Positions 1-9,948 of a stretch of 64,000 nucleotides of DNA are shown piece by piece. The position numbers and the translations under genes are program-made. This DNA comes from Hydrogenovibrio sp965140365. GTDB taxonomy: Bacteria; Pseudomonadota; Gammaproteobacteria; Thiomicrospirales; Thiomicrospiraceae. The notes beneath the pieces are model-generated. The model saw nothing but the letters and a program-made list of their open reading frames with translations, did not search any database and had not been told where the DNA came from. Location: assembly GCA_965140365.1 (NCBI GenBank), contig OZ223196.1; one strand, written 5' to 3'. Position 1 is the first letter of the stretch. The number at the start of each line of letters is the position of its first letter.

Positions 1-196
1 AATGCAATTTTCGACTAAACATTTAAGCCTCTTGGCCAGAATATCTTAAGGCTTACGGCGCCATTGCATCTTATGACACCATTCCTAAATAGAAACGCCC
101 TACTTCATAGTAACAATATGTAGTAACATTAGATATAGACAGGATGAGCTACACTTTCAAAAACGGTGTAAGTCGTTGATTTAAATATCAAGAAAA

Positions 197-273
197 TGGT
201 GCCTCCTCTGTGACTTGAACACAGGACCTACCGATTATGAGTCGGGTGCTCTAACCAACTGAGCTAAGGAGGC
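197..273 (-). tRNA. tRNA with CAU anticodon (tRNA-Ile2 or elongator tRNA-Met)
   Basis: On the minus strand a full cloverleaf is visible: a perfect 7-bp acceptor stem (GCCTCCT/AGGAGGC), a D-loop with AGCTCAGTTGGTTAGAGC, an anticodon loop CTCATAA giving CAU, a T-loop TTCAAGT and an encoded CCA end at 197-199. The lack of a mismatch at position 1 excludes initiator tRNA. The anticodon arm (CGACTCATAATCG) and the T-loop resemble lysidine-modified tRNA-Ile2 more than E. coli elongator Met, but sequence alone does not settle which amino acid it carries. Confidence 0.93.
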
Positions 274-474
274 GAATTGACGTACTGGTACGTGCAAATT
301 CTGAAATCCTCATCAAAAAAGATGATGGATATAGACGTTGAGAAGGACGATATTATAAAGAAAACGACAGGGTTTTCATCATGTTTTTTGGCTGAAACCC
401 AAATCGCGACCGTAAAACCGGTTAAAAGTAGGCATAAAACCACCTTGTTGTGGCAATACGCTTTTTATCAAACA

Positions 475-1842
475 TTATGACGTCAAACCAGGATCGATTT
501 CAGAATAAACAGTGACTTGATTGCGTCCACGGTTTTTTGAGACATAAAGCGCTTTATCCGCTTGAGCCAGTAGTGAGTCAATATGGGTATTTTCTCGATG
601 CTTTTCCACCACCCCTAAACTCGCGGTAAACTGAACGGTAAAGTGGTCGTGTTTTAACTCGATCTGACTGATCCGCTGACGAAGGGTTTGCGCCATGATC
701 AAAGCCTCCCCTTCATCGGTATTGGGTAAAAGCACCGCAAACTCTTCCCCGCCTAAACGGCCGACAAGGTCTGTAGGTCGGAGAAGGTTTTTCAGTGTTC
801 CGGCGAACCTTTGCAGTGCCTTGTCTCCCAAAGCGTGACCATAGGTGTCGTTGAGTTTTTTAAAATTATCAATATCGAGCATAATTAAGCTCAACGGGCG
901 TTGCAGACGGATAGCCTCGTTCAGCTTCTGTTGCCCCACATCAAAAAAAGCACGGCGGTTACTGAGTTGTGTAAGCGGGTCGCTGTAAGCCAGTTTCTCC
1001 GCGCTTTCTTTCGCTTGCTCTAAGTCCAGAGTACGGGCTTTGACCTTTTCATCCAACTCCTGGTTAAGCTTTAACAACTCGTTTTGGTGGCCATCCAATC
1101 GTTGAATCATTTGGTTATAACTGTCTTTTAAAATGAGCAGTTCGTTTTTATCTGTCCACGGAATTTCCAGGTCAATCGGTTTCGGGGATTGGGTATTTTG
1201 CTGCTGAATTTTGAGGGTAAATTCCTGTAACGGGCGCCCTAAATATTTTCTGATGAAGAAATAAATAATGAACCAAAGCGCGAAGGTTTTGATTAAGGAG
1301 TTAATCAGAATCAAAAAGAAGCCATATTTGACTCGTTCAAACACCAGATGATCATTGGAATAAAGCGTCACTTTCCCTAAGGGAATATCTTCTTCAAACG
1401 CCGGACCTTGATAATAAATGGGGAACTGATAATCAAAAAGCGACTTGGCGCCCAAGCCGAAAAGTTGTTGCTCTGTGGGATGCCCCATTGAGTCAAAATA
1501 AGAAACTTGATTTTGCTCGTTGAACACGGTGCCAATCTGCATATCCATCTTGTGATCGAGCGATTCGATTTTAACCCCAACCACGATGGGAAGGTTGTAC
1601 ATGCCCTGTAAAATCGAGCGCAACAGTTCTTGATTGTACGTCCAAACCGAATCGGAAATCCCCTTACCAAAGGTCGCCGGCAAGGTTTGAATTTCTTCAT
1701 AAAACTCTTTTTTGGTGTTTTCGTATTCTTTGTAAAGCTGAATCACCGTGACCACAACCGCCACCAAAAAATAAAACCCGAAGATGACGGTCAACAAGTG
1801 AAGCGCAATGGATTGGCGATAACGGTTCAGTAAGCCACGCAT
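475..1842 (-). CDS. Membrane-bound diguanylate cyclase (GGDEF)
   Basis: 455-residue inner-membrane enzyme predicted to make c-di-GMP from two GTP. It has a first membrane segment at about 12-37, a periplasmic sensor of about 140 residues, a second segment at about 174-197, then a HAMP/coiled-coil linker with heptad-like Leu/Glu spacing at about 200-285. The GGDEF domain covers about 288-450. The active-site motif is GGEEF (364-368), and an inhibitory-site RxxD (RPTD, 355-358) lies five residues before it, so both catalysis and product inhibition look intact. It follows the periplasmic binding protein gene by 15 bp on the same strand, so the two are probably co-transcribed and the binding protein may deliver the signal; that partnership is inference. 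The ligand is unknown. Confidence 0.92.
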   Translation of the reverse strand: MRGLLNRYRQSIALHLLTVIFGFYFLVAVVVTVIQLYKEYENTKKEFYEEIQTLPATFGKGISDSVWTYNQELLRSILQGMYNLPIVVGVKIESLDHKMDMQIGTVFNEQNQVSYFDSMGHPTEQQLFGLGAKSLFDYQFPIYYQGPAFEEDIPLGKVTLYSNDHLVFERVKYGFFLILINSLIKTFALWFIIYFFIRKYLGRPLQEFTLKIQQQNTQSPKPIDLEIPWTDKNELLILKDSYNQMIQRLDGHQNELLKLNQELDEKVKARTLDLEQAKESAEKLAYSDPLTQLSNRRAFFDVGQQKLNEAIRLQRPLSLIMLDIDNFKKLNDTYGHALGDKALQRFAGTLKNLLRPTDLVGRLGGEEFAVLLPNTDEGEALIMAQTLRQRISQIELKHDHFTVQFTASLGVVEKHRENTHIDSLLAQADKALYVSKNRGRNQVTVYSEIDPGLTS

Positions 1843-1857
1843 TTAAGTCATCATACT

Positions 1858-2664
1858 TTATTGTGCTTGCCAATCTTGAATGCCGTAACGCTCCAGCAAT
1901 TCCTGTAAACGACCGCTTTTTCGCATTTTGAGGGTTTCTTCCGAGAGAATTTTGGCATACTCCGCAGACTTGGGGTTTTTAGGCGAGAAACTGCTGTAAA
2001 CATCAATCACCGCACTGGTGGTGCCGGAGATTTTCAGCCGGTCGGATTTGCCCATTTGTTTGGCTTTATATTCCAAGACGATTTTGTCTTCAATGATGGC
2101 GGTTAAGCGGCCATTGATCAGCATTTCAATCAGTCTTTCCAAAGGTTTTTCGCCGGTAATGGCCAGGACATTTTCGGGATTTTGATTAATGTAGTCCATC
2201 ACCGTCGGGTCAACATAGTCATAACCTTTGATAATGCCGATCATTTTCGCCTGCTTGAGCGAGTCGGTTCCGGTATAGCGCCAGGATGCGTCTTTATCAC
2301 TGAAAAAGGTACTGTTGCTTTTTCCTAACGGAAAATCGGGAAACACGAAATCCGGCGCCTCTTCTCGGAAGCAAGCCATGGTGCCATCGAGCTTCCCTTC
2401 TCTAATCAATTGCAAACCTCGGTAATAAGAGACCTCGACAAACTCCACCTCATGCCCTCTTGCTTTCAGCGCTTCCTCCATTAAATCACCTAAATAACCG
2501 ACCTTACCTTGGTTTTGACTGGGAATGCAGTCGTAAGGACACCATTCATCGCTGGCGATTCGCAAGGTATCAGAAAAAGCATAACTGGGAACAAGCGCCA
2601 TAAAGCAGGTCAATATCAAGCCGAAGCTCAGAGAGGGTTGGGGTTGCTTGGCTTGCGCACGCAT
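1858..2664 (-). CDS. Periplasmic solute-binding protein, family 3
   Basis: 268 residues with an N-terminal signal peptide (hydrophobic stretch about 13-30, likely cleavage after AFS) followed by a family 3 solute-binding fold: TLRIASDEWCPYDC opens the first lobe, GYLGDLMEEALKARGHEVE is the usual ligand-pocket helix, and the second lobe starts near KMIGIIKGYDY. Such proteins bind amino acids or similar small solutes. No ABC permease or ATPase gene is next to it; the only partner is the diguanylate cyclase immediately downstream, which suggests a sensory rather than a transport role (inference). Two extra cysteines (WCPYDC) may form a disulfide. Confidence 0.85.
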   Translation of the reverse strand: MRAQAKQPQPSLSFGLILTCFMALVPSYAFSDTLRIASDEWCPYDCIPSQNQGKVGYLGDLMEEALKARGHEVEFVEVSYYRGLQLIREGKLDGTMACFREEAPDFVFPDFPLGKSNSTFFSDKDASWRYTGTDSLKQAKMIGIIKGYDYVDPTVMDYINQNPENVLAITGEKPLERLIEMLINGRLTAIIEDKIVLEYKAKQMGKSDRLKISGTTSAVIDVYSSFSPKNPKSAEYAKILSEETLKMRKSGRLQELLERYGIQDWQAQ

Positions 2665-2829
2665 GGGTTATACTCCAATATAAAAGTAAGGTTTTTTCCA
2701 TTATAGAGTGTCCCGCGAAAGACTTCCATAAGGGTTATTCCGAATCACGTGCATTATGTATTGACAATAATGAACGGTGTCAAAGGTGAAGGAAAACCGG
2801 TCGGAGAAATAACGCTGAGGGAGAAATGA

Positions 2830-2855
2830 AAAAACCACCAGGCCTGGTGGTTTTT
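2830..2855 (-). terminator. rpoD terminator built on CCAGGCCTGG
   Basis: A perfect 26-bp palindrome, A5-CCA-CCAGGCCTGG-TGG-T5, 57 bp after the rpoD stop. Read on the minus strand it folds into a GC-rich stem closed by GGCC and followed by a run of T, the form of an intrinsic terminator. The core 2838-2847 is one of 16 exact copies of the repeated decamer. Confidence 0.8.
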
Positions 2856-2912
2856 CGGATACTCATTACCGGCAAGCCGATAATGTTTTCGGTATTTTTG
2901 GACGACTTGAAA

Positions 2913-4697
<1,785 letters not shown>

Positions 4698-4837
4698 CTT
4701 TGCCTCAATTTTAGATTCTAAGGAAGGAACCGAACCCTCCAAAAAATAGAACAGAATATTATACTAGATTTTCAATAAGATTTTGAATTTTCATCAAAAT
4801 CAAACTTGGAAACAGACTGAATTAAATCGCGCGAATC

Positions 4838-6577
4838 TTAATCGTTTTTGCCCATTAACTTTTCCGTCAGGGCCTTTTTTTCGCGTTCTTTCTGCAGTTC
4901 GGTTCCGATTCTCAGCACAATAGCTTTAAATTCATTTTCAATAAATGTATCGTCGTTTTGTATCTCTATACCATTGACTTGTTTCAGCACACGCTCTCTT
5001 GGTGCCTCTCCCAACCAAGCGGTAACGGCTTCCGGCACATAATTATTGGCTTGCAATACCTGTACCAATTGTGCCAAAAAGCGGTATTCGGCATTATCGG
5101 AACGTTTTAAGTCGGCAATTAAAGCCTCCGAGAAGACCCCGCCCCACGAAGGCCGAGCCAACAGCAGGCGAATCAATTTCAACACCACGCTGGTCGCTTT
5201 TAAACTCACCGGTTTTTCGGATCGTTTCGCTGACGTCTTCGCCGTCGACGAGACCCGAATGCCCATTACCTGCCCCAGACGCCACACCGGCATTTCCACG
5301 TAATCCGACAGAATCTTGGTTAACAAATCCGGCATCGCATCCGGCGCGGATGTTATGTAAGGTTTGGCCAGGGCAATTAATTGCTGCTGCCCTTCTGCAC
5401 TCGTCAATGGCAATCCCAGGCGCCCAATTAACCCCTTAAACAAAAAGTCGGACAAGGTCATGGATTGCTTGACCCGTGCGTTGAAGCCATCCACACCTTC
5501 TTTACGAACAGTGGAATCCGGGTCTTCGCCCTGATCCAAAAACAAAAACCGCACCGAACGAGTGCCGACCATATTTGGCAAGGCCAGTTCCAAGGCTTTC
5601 CAGGCGGCTTTTTTGCCAGCCTCATCCCCGTCGAAACAGAACACCACTTCGTTCACTTGACGGAACAGAATATCTAAATGCTCCGCCGTAATCGCGGTGC
5701 CCAAGGTGGCGACGGCATTACGAATGCCAAACTGCGCCAACGCCACCACATCCATATAGCCTTCCACAACGAGAATATGGTCGGGATTTTCGCGCGACTG
5801 GCGCATTTCGTACAGACCATAAAGTGTGTATGTCTTATGAAATATGGGCGTTTCCGGCGAATTCAAGTACTTGGGTTGATCTTCCGGGGTGAGTACGCGC
5901 CCGCCAAACGCCACAACCCGCCCCCGGCCGTCCCGAATCGGGAACATAATGCGGTGGCGAAAACGATCGTAGGTCTTACCATCGTCTTTTTGCACCAACA
6001 TGCCGGTTTCCACCAACTGCTTTTTCAATGCATTGTCGGCTTTGAGACCAGACACCAAACTATCCCATCCCGGCGGCGCAAACCCAATGACAAAGGTTTT
6101 GGCGATATCGGATGTCAGGCCACGTTGCTTGAGGTACTGCTTGGCTTCTTCGGAAGCCGGGTGGTTTTTGAGTTGCTGGCGGTAGAATTTGGTGACCGAA
6201 TGCATGACATCGTATAAATCACGCGTGGCCTGTTGCTGTTTGGCTTCTTTCGGTGAAAGCTTTTCACGCGGCACTTCCATACCGTTCATGGCCGCCAGAG
6301 TCTCCACAGCTTCGACAAACGTCAAACCGTCATATTCCGTCAGGAACTTGATGGCATCCCCGCTGGCGCCACAACCAAAACAGTGATAAAACTGCTTCTG
6401 CGGATTGACATTAAAAGACGGCGTTTTTTCGTCGTGGAACGGACAACAGGCTTTATAGGTGCTACCGGCCTTTTTCAATGGCACGCGCTGATTGATGACT
6501 TGCACAATATCGGCGCGCGCCAGCAAATCTTCGATAAAAGAACGCGGGATACTGCCCTTAGGCGATTTTCCAGCCAC
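4838..6577 (-). CDS. dnaG: DNA primase DnaG
   Basis: 579-residue primase that makes RNA primers at the replication fork and binds DnaB helicase through its C-terminus. The CHC2 zinc ribbon is seen as CCPFHDEKTPSF ... HCFGCG (about 43-71), the TOPRIM catalytic core has VVEGYMDVVALAQFG with acidic residues around CFDGDEAGKKAA, and the last roughly 130 residues form the helicase-binding domain. The start is GTG at 6577 with AAGGAG nine bases upstream; the nearby ATG runs into a stop after five codons. A perfect DnaA-box sequence lies 35 bp upstream. Second last gene of its operon. Confidence 0.97.
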   Translation of the reverse strand: MAGKSPKGSIPRSFIEDLLARADIVQVINQRVPLKKAGSTYKACCPFHDEKTPSFNVNPQKQFYHCFGCGASGDAIKFLTEYDGLTFVEAVETLAAMNGMEVPREKLSPKEAKQQQATRDLYDVMHSVTKFYRQQLKNHPASEEAKQYLKQRGLTSDIAKTFVIGFAPPGWDSLVSGLKADNALKKQLVETGMLVQKDDGKTYDRFRHRIMFPIRDGRGRVVAFGGRVLTPEDQPKYLNSPETPIFHKTYTLYGLYEMRQSRENPDHILVVEGYMDVVALAQFGIRNAVATLGTAITAEHLDILFRQVNEVVFCFDGDEAGKKAAWKALELALPNMVGTRSVRFLFLDQGEDPDSTVRKEGVDGFNARVKQSMTLSDFLFKGLIGRLGLPLTSAEGQQQLIALAKPYITSAPDAMPDLLTKILSDYVEMPVWRLGQVMGIRVSSTAKTSAKRSEKPVSLKATSVVLKLIRLLLARPSWGGVFSEALIADLKRSDNAEYRFLAQLVQVLQANNYVPEAVTAWLGEAPRERVLKQVNGIEIQNDDTFIENEFKAIVLRIGTELQKEREKKALTEKLMGKND

Positions 6578-6611
6578 TTAACGTCGCTCCTTCATTTGAT
6601 CTGAACACAGC

Positions 6612-6620
6612 TTATCCACA
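6612..6620 (+). promoter_or_regulatory. DnaA-box-like 9-mer upstream of dnaG
   Basis: TTATCCACA matches the consensus DnaA box exactly. It lies between the yqeY terminator and the dnaG start, where dnaG-rpoD would need its own promoter. About half a match is expected in 64 kb by chance, so only the location makes it notable. No cluster of boxes is seen, so this is not an origin. Confidence 0.35.
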
Positions 6621-6644
6621 GAAAAATACACACCCCTTAAACGC

Positions 6645-6677
6645 AAAAAACCCGCCAGTGCTCACACCTGCGGGTTT
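6645..6677 (-). terminator. Terminator between yqeY and dnaG
   Basis: Stem AAACCCGC (6648-6655) pairs with GCGGGTTT (6670-6677) around a 14-base loop, followed on the minus strand by six T. It would end most rpsU-yqeY transcripts and let dnaG-rpoD be expressed at a lower level, as in the E. coli operon. Confidence 0.8.
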
Positions 6678-6711
6678 ATACGATTGTAACCAATTTTTGA
6701 ACTAAAAGCGC

Positions 6712-7161
6712 TTAGCCGAGTTTCGACTTAATCAACTTGCTCACTTCGGCCATATCGGCGCGGCCTTGCATTTTCGGCTTTAACAGCCCCATGACTTTGC
6801 CCATGTCCTGCATGGAGCTGGCAGACACTTCCGCAATCGCTTCATCAATCATTTGAGCGATTTCCGCTTCCGTCAAAGCTTGTGGCAAGAAGTCCTGGAT
6901 GATCGTCATCTCAAAGGCTTCCTGTTCAGCCAACTCCGGTCGATCCGCATCCAAATATTGTTGGTGCGAATCCCGTCTTTGCTTCAACATTTTATCTAAA
7001 ATCGGCAATACTTCGGCATCGTCTTCAAGTGTGGTTTGTTTATCCACTTCAACTTGTTTGATGGCCGCCAGCATGGAACGGATTACCGCCAGGCGCTCTT
7101 TTTCCTTCGCCTTCATGGCTTCCTTCATCGAGGAAGTCAGTGTCGCTTTTAATTCTGACAT
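6712..7161 (-). CDS. yqeY: YqeY-like protein (GatB/Yqey domain)
   Basis: 149 residues, the usual length of the family. The N-terminal helices (KATLTSSMKEAMKAKEKERL) and the closing segment around MGKVMGLLKPKMQGRADM are diagnostic. The fold matches the tRNA-interacting tail of GatB, the amidotransferase subunit, so a role in tRNA-dependent amidation or RNA binding is suspected, but the function is not established. The ATG at 7161 with AGGA eight bases upstream is preferred to the TTG one codon earlier. It sits 23 bp after rpsU and before the operon's internal terminator. Confidence 0.93.
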   Translation of the reverse strand: MSELKATLTSSMKEAMKAKEKERLAVIRSMLAAIKQVEVDKQTTLEDDAEVLPILDKMLKQRRDSHQQYLDADRPELAEQEAFEMTIIQDFLPQALTEAEIAQMIDEAIAEVSASSMQDMGKVMGLLKPKMQGRADMAEVSKLIKSKLG

Positions 7162-7184
7162 CAATTCAATCCTGAAACCGATGC

Positions 7185-7400
7185 TTAGTACATACGAGTC
7201 GTACGACGGTTTTCACGCGACAAACGCTTAGCCAGACGTTTAACAGCCGCGGCTTTCATGCGCTTTCTAGCCCAAGTAGGCTTTTCATAAAACTCACGCT
7301 TACGAGACTCGGTCAATACACCGGCTTTTTCGCAAGCACGTTTGAAACGACGTAGGGCTACGTCAAATGGTTCGGTATCTCTTACTTTTACGCTTGGCAT
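7185..7400 (-). CDS. rpsU: 30S ribosomal protein S21
   Basis: 71-residue, highly basic S21 protein of the small ribosomal subunit, with the standard MPSVKVRDTEPFDVALRRFKR start and RRFKRACEKAG core. First gene of the rpsU-yqeY-dnaG-rpoD operon and divergent from tsaD, the same arrangement as in E. coli. A good sigma-70 promoter lies 60 to 90 bp upstream. Confidence 0.98.
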   Translation of the reverse strand: MPSVKVRDTEPFDVALRRFKRACEKAGVLTESRKREFYEKPTWARKRMKAAAVKRLAKRLSRENRRTTRMY

Positions 7401-7463
7401 AATCTACTCTTTACTTTTAAATTCGTTTAACGATTTTCAATAGGGAAAACCAGGAAAACGCGA

Positions 7464-7492
7464 ATTATAAAATTAACCTTCTAATTTTGCAA
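7464..7492 (-). promoter_or_regulatory. Probable sigma-70 promoter of rpsU operon
   Basis: On the minus strand a -35 box TTGCAA (7487-7492) is separated by 17 bp from a perfect -10 box TATAAT (7464-7469). It points into rpsU, with a predicted leader of about 57 bases. Confidence 0.6.
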
Positions 7493-7630
7493 ACAAAACT
7501 TCGGACATTTCCGGTGTTTTTGTTAAAATTCCGAGTCTTTCAAACAACAAAAGCGCTGCCGGAATGGAATTCATGGAATATCCCCCAACGGCCACCGCTT
7601 AATAAAACCAATTCACAACCACCATTGATT

Positions 7631-8698
7631 ATGCAAACAACCGACACCAACACGCCGTCTTTGACACTGGGCATTGAGACTTCTTGCGACGAAACGGGCA
7701 TTGCCCTCTACCATTCCGAAAAAGGCTTGTTGGCGCATTCCCTGTACAGCCAGGTCAAATTGCATGCCGAATACGGCGGTGTGGTGCCGGAACTGGCCTC
7801 GCGCGACCATGTTCGTAAAATCCTTCCGCTGGTACGTGAAACATTGGACAAAGCCCAGATCCAACCGTCAGACATCACCGGCATTGCTTACACACGCGGT
7901 CCCGGGTTAATGGGCGCACTGCTCTCCGGCGCAGCGGTCGCGCGCAGTCTGGCCTTTGCCTGGCAGCTTCCCGCCGTTGGCGTCCACCATATGGAAGGCC
8001 ATTTGCTCGCCCCCATGCTGGAAGACACCCAGCCCGAATTCCCGTTTATTTGTTTATTAGTCTCCGGCGGCCACAGCATGATTATCCGTGTGGACGGCAT
8101 CGGACGCTATCGCCTATTGGGCGACACCCTTGACGACGCCGCCGGTGAAGCCTTCGACAAAACCGCCAAAATGCTCGGGCTGGGCTATCCGGGCGGCCCG
8201 GAAGTCTCGAAACGCGCCTTGCAGGGTGTTTCGGACCGCTACAAATTCCCACGTCCGATGGTGGACCGTCCCGGCCTGGACATGAGCTTCAGTGGTTTAA
8301 AAACCTACACATTGAACACTTGGTTAAAAGCAAAAAACGAAAACGATGCCACCGAACAAACGCAAGCCGACATTTGCCGAGCCTTCGAAATGGCGGTGGC
8401 CGACACTTTGCGCATTAAATGCAAACGCGCTTTGGAACAGGAAGGCTTGAACCGTTTGGTGGTGTCGGGCGGCGTCAGCGCCAACCGTGAAATTCGCGAA
8501 CAACTCAGCGCTCTGATGGACAAACGCCACGGCGAAGTCTTTTTCCCGCGTTTAGAATTCTGCACCGACAACGGGGCCATGATCGCTTACGCTGGGTCAA
8601 AACGTTTGGCGGCCGGTCAAGCGGACGATTTAAACTTTGCCTGCCAACCGCGCTGGGACCTGGAATCCCTCGCGCCCATCGACAACGTAGCCGACTGA
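7631..8698 (+). CDS. tsaD: tRNA N6-adenosine threonylcarbamoyltransferase TsaD
   Basis: 355-residue enzyme that transfers threonylcarbamoyl to A37 of ANN-decoding tRNAs, working with TsaB and TsaE in the cytoplasm. Seen: LGIETSCDETG at the N-terminus, the metal-binding HHMEGHL, the phosphate-binding LVSGGHS and the late NGAMIAYAG with its conserved Asn-Gly. The start is the ATG at 7631, just ahead of the conserved core; the frame is open from a TTG at 7487 but that 48-residue extension has no counterpart in the family. No strong ribosome site is visible. Divergent from rpsU. Confidence 0.97.
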   Translation: MQTTDTNTPSLTLGIETSCDETGIALYHSEKGLLAHSLYSQVKLHAEYGGVVPELASRDHVRKILPLVRETLDKAQIQPSDITGIAYTRGPGLMGALLSGAAVARSLAFAWQLPAVGVHHMEGHLLAPMLEDTQPEFPFICLLVSGGHSMIIRVDGIGRYRLLGDTLDDAAGEAFDKTAKMLGLGYPGGPEVSKRALQGVSDRYKFPRPMVDRPGLDMSFSGLKTYTLNTWLKAKNENDATEQTQADICRAFEMAVADTLRIKCKRALEQEGLNRLVVSGGVSANREIREQLSALMDKRHGEVFFPRLEFCTDNGAMIAYAGSKRLAAGQADDLNFACQPRWDLESLAPIDNVAD

Positions 8699-8725
8699 AC
8701 CAAACACCAACTTAAAGCCCCCATC

Positions 8726-8761
8726 AAACGCCCAAACTTAATCCGGTTTGGGCGTTTTTTT
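8726..8761 (+). terminator. tsaD terminator overlapping the 3' end of plsY
   Basis: AAACGCCCAAAC (8726-8737) pairs with GTTTGGGCGTTT (8746-8757) around an 8-base loop, followed by a T run to 8761. The right arm is also the last codons of plsY on the other strand, so one sequence serves as both coding sequence and terminator. The A run on the left gives weak activity on the minus strand too. Confidence 0.85.
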
Positions 8762-9352
8762 AATCAAATCTTCTTCGCCTTTCAGCAGGCGCTGGATATT
8801 ACTGCGGTGGCGCCAGAACAGAATCAACGTCATCAAGGTCGTCAACCCGACCCAACTCATTTCGCCATCCGACAGAAAATAAATATACAAAGGCGCCAAA
8901 GCCGTGGCGACCAACGCCGACAAGGAGGAAATTTTCAACACCTTGGCCACGAACAGCCAAGTCCCCGCCACGGCAATGCCGATTGGAAAGGACAAACCGA
9001 ACATCACCCCCAACATGGTGGCGACCCCTTTGCCACCACGAAAGCCGAAAAACACCGGATACAAATGCCCGAGAAAACTCGCGACACCGATCAAAATCAC
9101 CAAAAGCGGAGACCAACCGGCATAATTTGCCAACGCGACGGGCACAAAACCTTTCAGAATATCCCCCAACAAGGTCACCGCCGCCGGCTTAGAGCCGTAC
9201 AACCGCTTAACATTGGTCGCCCCCGGGTTCCCGGAACCGTCCTGACGGGGGTCGCCCAAGCCCATCAGCCGACAAACGATTATCGCCGAAGAAATCGACC
9301 CCAGACCATAAGCCGCCAAAATCGCCAACCATTGCATTGTTGTAAAATCCAC
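8738..9352 (-). CDS. plsY: Glycerol-3-phosphate acyltransferase PlsY
   Basis: 204-residue polytopic inner-membrane enzyme that moves an acyl group from acyl-phosphate to glycerol-3-phosphate, the first step of phospholipid synthesis with PlsX. The three family motifs are present: GSISSAIIVCRL followed by SGNPGATN, GHLYPVFFGFRGGKGVAT, and the late RHRSNIQRLLKGEED. Five or so membrane helices. The GTG at 9352 is chosen because AAGGA sits upstream; the ATG at 9337 has no ribosome site. Adjacent to folB on the other strand, as in many gammaproteobacteria. Confidence 0.96.
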   Translation of the reverse strand: MDFTTMQWLAILAAYGLGSISSAIIVCRLMGLGDPRQDGSGNPGATNVKRLYGSKPAAVTLLGDILKGFVPVALANYAGWSPLLVILIGVASFLGHLYPVFFGFRGGKGVATMLGVMFGLSFPIGIAVAGTWLFVAKVLKISSLSALVATALAPLYIYFLSDGEMSWVGLTTLMTLILFWRHRSNIQRLLKGEEDLIKKTPKPD

Positions 9353-9530
9353 TCTAAAGAATCCTTTTAATATTTGTCTTGATCTCGGTTAATCGAGACA
9401 TTCGTCCATGATTTGGAAGCGCTATTTTAACGAAATATGCGATAATTTCGAATAGAATTCATGGTTCTCCCCGGCAAGACGAACCAAATGATTGACCAGT
9501 GATTGACCAGAACGGCATAAGAAGGGATTT

Positions 9531-9890
9531 ATGACACAGGACACTATCTTCGTACAAGGCTTAAAAACCCAAGCCATCATCGGCGTGTACGATTGGGAAA
9601 AACAATTCAGGCAACCTCTGATTTTCGATTTGGCACTCAGCACCGATTTGCGTGCGGCGGCGAATTCCGACCGGCTGGCGGACACCGTTAATTACAAAGC
9701 CATTAGCGATGAAATCATCGAACTGGTCGCCGCCAGCCGTTTTGAATTGATTGAATCTCTGGCAGAAGCCATCTGCCAACACATTTTTGAACACCATGCT
9801 GGCGTGTCGGCCATCGAACTGACATTGCACAAACCCAATGCCGTTATCGAGGCCGACTCAGTGGGGCTGAAAATCCGACGTCAACGCTGA
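9531..9890 (+). CDS. folB: Dihydroneopterin aldolase FolB
   Basis: 119 residues, typical for FolB, which cleaves 7,8-dihydroneopterin to 6-hydroxymethyl-dihydropterin in folate synthesis. The opening DTIFVQGLKTQAIIGVYDWE carries the conserved G-x-YDWE segment; the catalytic lysine is in VNYKAISDEI, and the substrate-binding glutamate in the LIESLAEAI region. ATG at 9531 with GAAGGG four to five bases upstream. An 11-bp tandem duplication (TGATTGACCAG twice, 9489-9510) lies in its leader. Confidence 0.95.
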   Translation: MTQDTIFVQGLKTQAIIGVYDWEKQFRQPLIFDLALSTDLRAAANSDRLADTVNYKAISDEIIELVAASRFELIESLAEAICQHIFEHHAGVSAIELTLHKPNAVIEADSVGLKIRRQR

Positions 9891-9900
9891 AGCCTAACCC

Positions 9901-9926
9901 AAAAACGCCCAGGCCTGGGCGTTTTT
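9901..9926 (+). terminator. Bidirectional terminator built on CCAGGCCTGG
   Basis: A perfect 26-bp palindrome, A5-CGC-CCAGGCCTGG-GCG-T5, between the convergent folB and the FliG-like gene, so it can end transcription in both directions. The core decamer is 9909-9918. Confidence 0.85.
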
Positions 9927-9948
9927 CACAATCACACCCAACCGGTTA

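Noticed and set aside
277..480. 67-residue open frame between the tRNA and the diguanylate cyclase
   Set aside because: No ribosome site, no family pattern, overlaps the convergent gene's end; probably chance.
2761..2790. TTGACA at 2761 as part of a promoter
   Set aside because: No -10 box at 15-19 bp on the plus strand and no plus-strand gene follows.
4698..4742. Longer RpoD starting at the TTG 4742
   Set aside because: No ribosome site before it, whereas the ATG at 4697 has GAGG at proper distance and matches the family's N-terminus.
6612..6620. Replication origin near the DnaA box
   Set aside because: A single box, no cluster, no AT-rich unwinding region and no dnaA/dnaN genes nearby.
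9381..9406. TCTCGGTTAATCGAGA as a third family B repeat
   Set aside because: Shares only the short TTAATCGAGA palindrome with the family B right end; no flanking similarity.
9489..9510. Tandem 11-bp repeat (TGATTGACCAG twice) as a CRISPR or operator array
   Set aside because: Only two abutting copies, no spacer; likely a local slippage duplication in the folB leader. No CRISPR array was seen in the window.
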